Shown in pieces: positions 1 through 6,065 of a stretch of 6,927 nucleotides of DNA. Position 1 is the stretch's first letter. Each line of letters starts with the position of its first letter. Position numbers and translations under genes: made by a program. Under the pieces are notes generated by a model. That model had not been told where the DNA came from and did not search any database. It worked only from the letters and a program-made list of their open reading frames with translations. This DNA comes from Alphaproteobacteria bacterium (GTDB taxonomy: Bacteria > Pseudomonadota > Alphaproteobacteria > ATCC43930 > CGMCC-115725), in the NCBI GenBank assembly GCA_030037055.1, contig JASHRZ010000349.1, forward strand, positions 1-6,927, in the 5' to 3' direction.

Positions 1-846
1 GTCACCTATGGCGCCGGCGGCACGACGCGCGAGCGCACCCACAGCACCGTGCTGCGCATCCGCCAGGAGACCGGGCTCGAGCCCGCCGCGCATCTCACCT
101 GCATCGGCGCCGCCGCCGCGGAAATCGACGCGATCGCCCGGCGCTACTGGCAGGCAGGCATTCGCCATCTCGTCGCCTTGCGCGGCGACGCGCCGCCGGG
201 CGAAGGTCGCTACCGGCCCTATCCCGGCGGATATCCCTATGCGGCGGAGCTGGTCGCGGGGCTGCGCCGGGTCGCCGATTTCGAGCTCAGCGTCGCCGCA
301 TATCCCGAAACCCATCCCGAGGCGCCGAGCGCCGCTGCCGACCTCGACAATCTCAAACGCAAGATCGATGCCGGCGCGACCCGGGCCATCACCCAGTGCT
401 TCTTCGACGTCGAGGTCTATCTGCGCTTTCTCGACCGCGCCGCCGGCGCCGGCGTCCGGCTTCCGATCGTGCCGGGGATCCTGCCCGTGACCAATTTCGC
501 CCAGGTGCGGAAGTTCGCGGCCTCCTGCGGCGCCTCCCTGCCGGCCTGGATGGCGCCGATGTTCGACGGGCTCGACGACGATCCCGACACGCGCCGCCTC
601 GTCGCCGCCTCGATCGCCGCCGAGCAATGCCGGCTGCTGCAGGCGGCAGGGATCAACGAGTTCCATTTCTATACCCTCAACCGCGCCGACCTCATCGTCG
701 CCATCTGCCACATGATCGGCGTGCGCGCTACCCCCCTCCCTAATCCTCAAGAGGGGAGGGAAGTCGCGCGTGCCACGTCCTCCTCTTCGCCCCTCGAGGA
801 GGAGGGGGGGATGGGGGGTGCCGCCGCCCCGAACGCCGGAGCATAG
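1..846 (+). CDS. metF: Methylenetetrahydrofolate reductase MetF, 5'-truncated by window edge
   Basis: MetF is a cytosolic FAD enzyme that reduces 5,10-methylene-THF to 5-methyl-THF, the methyl donor for methionine synthase. The frame is open from base 1, so the start lies upstream. 281 residues are visible, and by comparison with E. coli MetF about 50-57 N-terminal residues, including the catalytic Glu region, are missing. Family motifs in visible numbering are VTYGAGGTTRERT (2-14), LRGDAPPG (60-67, with the flavin-contacting Asp at 63), TQCFFD (131-136, usually TQFFFD; its Gln is the folate-contacting one) and EFHFYTLNRADL (about 220-231). The usual family end falls near GVR (240-242). Here a further ~38 residues, rich in Pro, Ser, Glu, Gly and Ala, are encoded by a palindromic repeat and its 3' flank, up to the TAG at 844-846. 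metH begins 9 bases downstream, so the two are probably co-transcribed. Identity is very secure; whether the tail matters is unknown. Confidence 0.97.
   Translation, partial: VTYGAGGTTRERTHSTVLRIRQETGLEPAAHLTCIGAAAAEIDAIARRYWQAGIRHLVALRGDAPPGEGRYRPYPGGYPYAAELVAGLRRVADFELSVAAYPETHPEAPSAAADLDNLKRKIDAGATRAITQCFFDVEVYLRFLDRAAGAGVRLPIVPGILPVTNFAQVRKFAASCGASLPAWMAPMFDGLDDDPDTRRLVAASIAAEQCRLLQAAGINEFHFYTLNRADLIVAICHMIGVRATPLPNPQEGREVARATSSSSPLEEEGGMGGAAAPNAGA
730..819. repeat. Imperfect palindromic two-hairpin repeat inside the 3' end of metF
   Basis: About 90 bases with a composition unlike the surrounding coding sequence: C-runs on the left, G-runs on the right. The outer ends match as an inverted repeat, ACCCCCC (730-736) against GGGGGGT (813-819). 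Inside lie two further stems: CCCTCCC (734-740) with GGGAGGG (754-760), and CCTCCTC (779-785) with GAGGAGG (796-802). The first inner stem overlaps the outer arm by three bases, so not all pairings can form at once. Palindromes of this C-rich/G-rich style are scattered between genes in many alphaproteobacterial genomes and resemble REP or MITE-like elements; that assignment is from memory, not a search. No clear target duplication is seen at the edges. It lies in frame with metF and supplies about 30 of its last codons. Confidence 0.7.
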
Positions 847-855
847 AGCGATCCC

Positions 856-3800
856 ATGCCGCATATCCTCGATTATCTCAGGGATCGGGTGCTGCTGTGC
901 GACGGCGCGATGGGGACGCAGATGCAGGCGCGCCATCTCGACGTCGAGCGCGATTATCACGGCCATGAGAACTGCATCGACATCCTGTGCGAGAGCCGGC
1001 CCGATCTCGTGCGCGAGATCCACCTGGGATATCTCCGCGCCGGCGCCGACGCGCTGCAGACCAACAGCTTTGGCGCCTCGCCGGTGACGCTGGGCGAGTT
1101 CGGCATCGCCGGGAAGGCCTACAATCTCAACCGCCGCTCGGCCGAGCTGGCGCGCGAGGCCATCGAGGCCTTCGCCGGCGACGGCCGCTCGCGTTTCGTC
1201 ATCGGCTCGATCGGCCCAGGCACGCGGCTTCCCTCGCTCGGCCACATCGACTACCAGACGCTGGAGGACGCGCTCGGCGCGCAGTGCCGCGGCCTCGTCG
1301 CCGGCGGCGTCGACGCGCTCCTGGTCGAGACCTGCCAGGACATGCTGCAGATCAAGGCGGCGGTGAACGCCGCCAAGCGCGCCCGCGCCGAGGCCGGCAC
1401 GGACACGCCGATCTTGGTGCAGGTGACGATGGAAACCACCGGCACCCTGTTGGTCGGCGCCGACATGGCCACCGCGGCGACCGTGATACAAGCGCTGGAA
1501 GTGCCGCTGATCGGCCTCAACTGCGCCACCGGCCCGCTGGAGATGGCCGAGCACGTCAAATGGCTGGGCGAGAACTGGCCGGGCCTGCTCTCGGTGCAGC
1601 CCAATGCGGGTCTGCCGGAGCTGGTCGACGGCCAGACGCACTATCCCCTGAGCGCCGCCGAGCTGGCGCAATGGCAGGAGCGCTTCGTCACCGAGGACGG
1701 CGTCAACATGATCGGCGGCTGCTGCGGCACCGAGACGGCGCATATCGCCGCGCTCGACGCCATGCTGCGGCGGCTTGCCGGCGACGGCTTCCGGCCGCGG
1801 CCCAAATCGCGCCGCAGCGTCTGGCTGGCCGCAATCGCCTCGCTCTACGCCCAGACCGCGCTGCGCCAGGAGAACGCCTATCTGTCGATCGGCGAGCGCT
1901 GCAACGCCAACGGCTCCCGGCAGTTCCGCGGGCTCCAGGAGAAAGGCGACTGGGACGGCTGCGTCGAGATGGCGCGCGAGCAGGTCAAGGAGGGCTCGCA
2001 CGCGCTCGACCTCTGCACCGCTTTCGTCGGCCGCGACGAGATCGCCGATATGAGCGAGGCGGTGACGCGCATGCGCGGCGCGGTGAATGCGCCGCTGGTC
2101 ATCGATTCGACCGAGCTGCCGGTGCTCGAGGCGGCGCTCAAGCTCTATGGCGGCAAGCCCGTCATCAACTCGATCAATTTCGAGGATGGCGAGGCGCCGG
2201 CGGCAAAGCGGCTCGAGCTCGCCCGCCGCTTCGGCGCCGCGGTCATCGCGCTCACCATCGACGAGCGCGGCATGGCCAAGGAGGTCGAACGCAAGCTCGA
2301 GGTGGCGCATCGGCTTCATGACTTCGCCTGCGGGCGTTACGGCCTGCCCGCCGCGGACCTGATGTTCGACCCGCTCACCTTCACCATCTGCACCGGCGCC
2401 GAGGACGACCGCAAGCTCGGCCTGTGGACGCTGGAGGCGATCGAGCGGCTTGCCCGCGAGCTGCCGGACTGCCAGATCATCCTCGGCCTCTCCAACATCT
2501 CCTTCGGCCTCAACCCGGCGGCGCGCCATGTGCTCAACTCGGTGTTCCTCGACCACGCGCTCAAGCGCGGGCTTACCGGCGCCATCCTCCATGTCTCGAA
2601 GATCATGCCGCTGCACCGGATTCCCGAGGAGGAGGCGCGGGTCGCGGAGGATCTGATCTTCGACCGAAGGCGGGAGGGCTACGACCCGCTGCAGGCGCTC
2701 ATCGCTCTCTTCGAGAACCGGGTGGCGGCGAAGACCGCGAAGAAGGCGCGGCCGGAGACGGTCGAGGAGCGCTTGAAGCAGCGCATCATCGACGGTGACC
2801 GGCAGGGGCTCGAGGAGGATCTCGCGCTCGCGCTCGCCAAGCATTCGCCGCTCGACATCATCAACATCTTCCTGCTTGACGGCATGAAAGTGGTGGGCGA
2901 CCTCTTCGGCGCCGGCAAGATGCAGCTTCCCTTCGTGCTGCAATCGGCCGAGACGATGAAGGCGGCGGTGGGCTGGCTCGAGCCGCATATGGAGCGCGTC
3001 GAGGGCCAGCAAAAAGGCACGATCGTGCTCGCCACCGTCAAGGGCGATGTGCACGACATCGGCAAGAACCTCGTCGACATCATCCTCACCAACAACGGCT
3101 ATCGCGTGGTCAATCTCGGCATCAAGCAGCCGATCGGCGCCATCCTCGACGCCGCGGCGCAGTACAAGGCGGATGCCGTCGGCCTCTCCGGCCTGCTGGT
3201 GAAATCGACCGTGGTGATGCGCGAGAACCTCGAGGAGATGACGCGCCGGGGCCTCTCGATGCCAGTGATGCTCGGCGGCGCGGCGCTGACGCGGCGCTAC
3301 GTCGAGGAGGATTGCGTCAAGGCCTATGCCTGCGGCCGCGTCGCCTATGCGCGCGACGCCTTCGACGGCCTCGCCTTGATGGACAAGGTGGTGAACGGCC
3401 GGTTCGACGCGCATCTCGTCGAGCTGCAGGCGAAGAACCGCGGCCGCGTCGTCAACGAGAAGCGCAAGCTGGGCCGCGCCGCCGATCCGCGTCCACTACG
3501 GCCGGTCGATGTCGCGGAGATCCGCTGGCACCGCCAGGAGCTGACGCGCGGCATCCATGTGCCGGTGCCGCCCTTCTGGGGGGCGCGCACCGTCGCGCGC
3601 GTGCCGGTGAAGGCGCTGGTGCCCTATCTCAACGAGCGCATGCTCTATCAATTCCATTGGGGCTTCCGCAAGGACGGCCGCACGCTCGAGGCGTTCAAGC
3701 TCTGGGCGCACAAGGAGCTGCGGCCGATCCTGCAACGCATCCTGGATGCCGCCATCCAACAGGACATCCTGCTGCCGCAAGCCGCCTACGGCTATTGGAA

Positions 3801-4350
3801 ATGCGCTGCCGAAGGCAACGATCTCATCCTGTTCGGCGAGGATGGGACGAGCGAGGTGGCCCGCTTCTCCTTCCCGCGCCAGAACAAGGAAGGCGGCCTC
3901 TGCATCGCCGATTTCTTCCGCGATGCCGGCGACAACGAACGCGACGTCGTCGGCCTGCAGGTCGTCACCATGGGGCCGCGCGCTTCGCAAGCGGCGCGCG
4001 AATGGTTCGGCGAGAACCGCTACCAGGATTACCTCTATCTCCACGGGCTGTCCGTCGAGATGGCGGAGGCGATGGCGGAATACACCCACAAGCGCATCCG
4101 TGCCGAGCTGGGCTTCGCCGGCGAGGAAGCGCGCGACATCGAGGCGCTGCTGCAGCAGGGCTATCGCGGGAGCCGCTACTCCTTCGGCTATCCCGCCTGT
4201 CCCAACCTTGCCGACCAGCGCCAGCTGCTGGCCCTGCTCAATGCCGAGGAGATCGGCGTTTCGCTGACCGAGGAGGACCAGCTCGATCCCGAGCAGTCGA
4301 CCTCGGCGATCGTCGTTGCCCACCCTCAGGCGAAGTATTTCTCGGTATAG
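856..4350 (+). CDS. metH: Cobalamin-dependent methionine synthase MetH, full length
   Basis: MetH makes methionine and THF from homocysteine and 5-methyl-THF, with methylcobalamin as methyl carrier, in the cytosol. All modules are present in its 1164 residues. The homocysteine domain (about 1-310) has the zinc ligands Cys223 (GLNCATGP) and Cys289/Cys290 (GGCCGT). The pterin domain (about 336-600) has IGERCNANGS (345-354), IDSTE (416-420) and INSIN (437-441). The cobalamin cap is at about 636-715. The B12 domain has DVHDIG (731-736, axial His733), Ser778 and Ser784 (E. coli Ser804/Ser810 by a constant offset of 26) and GGAALT (807-812). The SAM-binding reactivation domain (about 882-1164) has RYSFGYPAC (1107-1115). 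The protein stops right after AKYFSV and lacks the roughly 35-residue tail of E. coli MetH (1227 aa). Several motifs look more like actinobacterial and cyanobacterial MetH than E. coli. The ATG at 856 follows the metF stop closely; the only upstream purine-rich match is GGAG at 838-841, rather far away, so coupled translation with metF is plausible. Confidence 0.98.
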   Translation: MPHILDYLRDRVLLCDGAMGTQMQARHLDVERDYHGHENCIDILCESRPDLVREIHLGYLRAGADALQTNSFGASPVTLGEFGIAGKAYNLNRRSAELAREAIEAFAGDGRSRFVIGSIGPGTRLPSLGHIDYQTLEDALGAQCRGLVAGGVDALLVETCQDMLQIKAAVNAAKRARAEAGTDTPILVQVTMETTGTLLVGADMATAATVIQALEVPLIGLNCATGPLEMAEHVKWLGENWPGLLSVQPNAGLPELVDGQTHYPLSAAELAQWQERFVTEDGVNMIGGCCGTETAHIAALDAMLRRLAGDGFRPRPKSRRSVWLAAIASLYAQTALRQENAYLSIGERCNANGSRQFRGLQEKGDWDGCVEMAREQVKEGSHALDLCTAFVGRDEIADMSEAVTRMRGAVNAPLVIDSTELPVLEAALKLYGGKPVINSINFEDGEAPAAKRLELARRFGAAVIALTIDERGMAKEVERKLEVAHRLHDFACGRYGLPAADLMFDPLTFTICTGAEDDRKLGLWTLEAIERLARELPDCQIILGLSNISFGLNPAARHVLNSVFLDHALKRGLTGAILHVSKIMPLHRIPEEEARVAEDLIFDRRREGYDPLQALIALFENRVAAKTAKKARPETVEERLKQRIIDGDRQGLEEDLALALAKHSPLDIINIFLLDGMKVVGDLFGAGKMQLPFVLQSAETMKAAVGWLEPHMERVEGQQKGTIVLATVKGDVHDIGKNLVDIILTNNGYRVVNLGIKQPIGAILDAAAQYKADAVGLSGLLVKSTVVMRENLEEMTRRGLSMPVMLGGAALTRRYVEEDCVKAYACGRVAYARDAFDGLALMDKVVNGRFDAHLVELQAKNRGRVVNEKRKLGRAADPRPLRPVDVAEIRWHRQELTRGIHVPVPPFWGARTVARVPVKALVPYLNERMLYQFHWGFRKDGRTLEAFKLWAHKELRPILQRILDAAIQQDILLPQAAYGYWKCAAEGNDLILFGEDGTSEVARFSFPRQNKEGGLCIADFFRDAGDNERDVVGLQVVTMGPRASQAAREWFGENRYQDYLYLHGLSVEMAEAMAEYTHKRIRAELGFAGEEARDIEALLQQGYRGSRYSFGYPACPNLADQRQLLALLNAEEIGVSLTEEDQLDPEQSTSAIVVAHPQAKYFSV

Positions 4351-4387
4351 GCGGCCCTGCCGGAGCAGCCGCGACGGGGCCGGCCGC
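4351..4387. terminator. Possible hairpin between convergent metH and DUF2892 genes
   Basis: The whole gap between two converging stop codons can fold: GCGGCC (4351-4356) pairs with GGCCGC (4382-4387), and a small inner stem CTGC (4357-4360) pairs with GCAG (4365-4368). It could act in both directions as a terminator. There is no T-run on either side, and GC-rich DNA forms such stems by chance, so this is weak. Confidence 0.3.
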
Positions 4388-4753
4388 TCAGTCCGCCCCG
4401 GCGCGGCTTGCCTCGGGCAGCGCCGGCTCCTCGATGCAGGCCGCCAGCGCGTAGCGCTCGCGGTCGATCTCCTTGCTGCTCCGGAGGCCGAGCCGGGCGA
4501 GCAGCGCCACCGGCGGGCACCAGCCCTGCAGCGCGTACTGGCCGAGCGTGGCGAAGGCCATCGCCGGCAGCAGCGCAAAGGCCGGGTTGATGGTGACGCT
4601 CAGGATGGCGCCGATGAAACCGAGCCCGGCGGCGCCCATTTGCAGCGCCTGCTCCTGGTCGAGCTCGCGGTCGAGCTGGCGCAGCCGCGCCGTCGATCCC
4701 GTGGTGGCGGCATCCGCCTTGTCGCGGCTGCGAGCGGTCGATTCCGTGAGCAC
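4388..4753 (-). CDS. Small YgaP-like (DUF2892) inner-membrane protein
   Basis: A 121-residue protein resembling the DUF2892/YgaP-type transmembrane family. The N-terminal ~37 residues are charged and probably cytoplasmic. Two hydrophobic stretches follow, about 38-54 and 57-76, separated by a short Asn-Pro turn, as expected for a helical hairpin. GWCPP (77-81) comes next, and then an RLGLRSSKEIDRERYAL segment (87-103) with the spacing I recall for this family; the last ~18 residues are unconserved in appearance. The molecular function of stand-alone members is not established; in E. coli YgaP a similar hairpin is fused to a rhodanese domain, which is absent here. The GTG start (4751-4753) was chosen because AAGGAGGG lies 5 bases upstream. 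The gene converges on metH and diverges from the CoA-transferase gene, so it is probably a single-gene transcript. The family call is from motif recognition and is fairly secure. Confidence 0.85.
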   Translation of the reverse strand: MLTESTARSRDKADAATTGSTARLRQLDRELDQEQALQMGAAGLGFIGAILSVTINPAFALLPAMAFATLGQYALQGWCPPVALLARLGLRSSKEIDRERYALAACIEEPALPEASRAGAD

Positions 4754-4851
4754 CTGCGCCCTCCTTGCTGGCGGCGCATTCTTGCCGCAAATCCCCTGAC
4801 GTTGGGTTAACGGGGATGGAAACTCCGGGCCATGCGGCTAACATCGGCGCC
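4754..4851. promoter_or_regulatory. Divergent intergenic region between DUF2892 and CoA-transferase genes
   Basis: This 98-base spacer separates two divergent start codons and must hold or adjoin the promoters for both genes. It is locally less GC-rich around 4778-4811. On the + strand a poor promoter candidate is TTGCCG (4782-4787), 18 bases, then GTTAAC (4806-4811). On the minus strand AAGAAT (4783-4778) resembles a -10 box without a convincing -35. An in-frame ATG at 4816 offers an alternative start for the CoA-transferase. No operator palindrome or riboswitch is recognisable. Confidence 0.5.
4759..4766 (-). promoter_or_regulatory. Strong Shine-Dalgarno site for the DUF2892 gene
   Basis: Read on the minus strand this is AAGGAGGG, a near-complete match to the anti-Shine-Dalgarno sequence, 5 bases before the GTG codon at 4753-4751. 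It fixes the start of the membrane-protein gene and is the best ribosome binding site in the window. Confidence 0.85.
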
Positions 4852-6051
4852 ATGCCCCAAGCCGCCTCCGCCGCCTTGCCGCTTGCCGGCCTGCGCGTGC
4901 TCGAATTCAGCCAGAACATCATGGGGCCGAGCGCCGGCCTGGTGCTCGCCGATCTCGGCGCCGATGTCGTCAAGATCGAGCCGGCGCCGGCCGGCGACGC
5001 GACGCGGCGGCTGAGCGGCTTTGCCGCCGGCTTCTTCGGTTATTTCAACCGCAACAAGCGCAGCCTCGCCATCGACCTGAAACGGCCGGCGGGGCTCGAC
5101 CTCGTGCTGCGCCTGGCGCGCGAGGCCGATGTCGTGCTCGAGAACTACGCGCCCGGCACCATGGAACGGCTCGGCTGCGGCTACGCCGCGCTGGCGCGGC
5201 TCAATCCGCGCCTGGTCTATTGCGCCCTCAAGGGCTTTCTCTCCGGTCCCTACGAGCACCGCCCGGCGCTCGACGAGGTCGTGCAGTTCATGGGCGGCCT
5301 CGCCTATATGACCGGCCCCGCGGGGCAGCCGCTGCGCGCCGGCACCTCGGTGGTCGACATCATGGGCGGTGCCTTCGCCGTCATCGCCATCCTTGCGGCG
5401 CTGCGCCGGCGCGAGGAGACCGGCAAGGGCGAGCTGGTCAAGAGCGCGCTTTTCGAATCGACCGTCTTCATGATGGGCCAGCATATGGCGGGCGAGGCGA
5501 TCACCGGCGAGGAGGTGCCGCCGATGCCGGTGCGCCGCAGCGGCTGGGGCATCTACCGGACCTTCAAGACCGCCGATGACGACCAGATCTTCGTCGGCGT
5601 CACCAGCGACCAGCACTGGGCGCGCTTCTGCGAGGTCTTCGCCCGGCCCGACCTCCTCGCCGATCCCCGTCTTGCCACCAACGAGGCGCGGGTGGCGGCG
5701 CAAGCCTGGATGCTGCCGATCGTCGCGGAGCTGCTGGCCCCTTTCACCAAGGCCGAGATTGCCGCCCGCTGCGAACAGGCCAGCATTCCCTACGCGCCGG
5801 TGGCGCGCACCGCCGATCTCTTCGACGACCTCCATCTCAATGCCGGCGCGGGGCTGGTCGAGGCCGTCCTTCCCGGCGGCGTCCGCGCCAAGCTGCCGCG
5901 GCTTCCGATCGAGCTGGCGGGCGAGCGACCCGGCCTGCGCCGCGAGGCGCCGCGTCTGGGCGAGCACACGCGCGAAATCCTGACGGAGGCCGGCTTGAGC
6001 GCGGACGAGATTTCCGCACTGGCGCGGGACGGCGTGATCGCCGTGGCGTGA
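4852..6051 (+). CDS. Family III CoA-transferase (CaiB/BaiF/Frc type)
   Basis: A 399-residue cytosolic enzyme expected to move CoA between acyl-CoA and a free carboxylic acid through an aspartyl-CoA thioester. Family signatures are LAGLRVLEFSQNIMGPSAG (11-29), DLGADVVKIEP, NRNKRSLAIDLK, VVLENYAPGTMERLG, and TSVVDIMGG around 165-173. The catalytic Asp in that last motif is residue 169 when counted from the ATG at 4852, the same number as in formyl-CoA transferase and CaiB, which supports this start. An in-frame ATG at 4816 would add 12 residues (METPGHAANIGA) that look unlike the family N-terminus. The C-terminal RLGEHTREIL motif is complete, and the length is normal. The substrate cannot be read from sequence, since family III covers formate, oxalate, carnitine, succinate, mesaconate and many other acids. 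An HMG-CoA lyase family gene converges from the right with a 14-base gap, hinting at shared organic-acid CoA metabolism but not at one operon. Family identity is secure; specificity is unknown. Confidence 0.95.
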   Translation: MPQAASAALPLAGLRVLEFSQNIMGPSAGLVLADLGADVVKIEPAPAGDATRRLSGFAAGFFGYFNRNKRSLAIDLKRPAGLDLVLRLAREADVVLENYAPGTMERLGCGYAALARLNPRLVYCALKGFLSGPYEHRPALDEVVQFMGGLAYMTGPAGQPLRAGTSVVDIMGGAFAVIAILAALRRREETGKGELVKSALFESTVFMMGQHMAGEAITGEEVPPMPVRRSGWGIYRTFKTADDDQIFVGVTSDQHWARFCEVFARPDLLADPRLATNEARVAAQAWMLPIVAELLAPFTKAEIAARCEQASIPYAPVARTADLFDDLHLNAGAGLVEAVLPGGVRAKLPRLPIELAGERPGLRREAPRLGEHTREILTEAGLSADEISALARDGVIAVA

Positions 6052-6065
6052 GATGCAGCGGGCGC

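Noticed and set aside
987..2321. A 444-codon + strand frame within metH
   Set aside because: It is Arg-rich out-of-frame reading across the homocysteine and pterin domains, which are intact in the metH frame.
3496..4578. A 360-codon minus-strand frame opposite the 3' part of metH
   Set aside because: It lies antisense to the conserved reactivation domain of MetH and shows no family motif; it also overlaps the well-supported DUF2892 gene in another frame.
4816..4851. Upstream ATG at 4816 as the start of the CoA-transferase
   Set aside because: The 12 added residues do not resemble the family, there is no properly spaced ribosome binding site, and the catalytic Asp falls at 169 from the ATG at 4852. 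It remains a possible alternative.
4326..4973. A 215-codon minus-strand frame overlapping the DUF2892 gene
   Set aside because: It is in a different frame from the protein with the GWCPP and RERYAL motifs and has no ribosome binding site as good as the one at 4759-4766.
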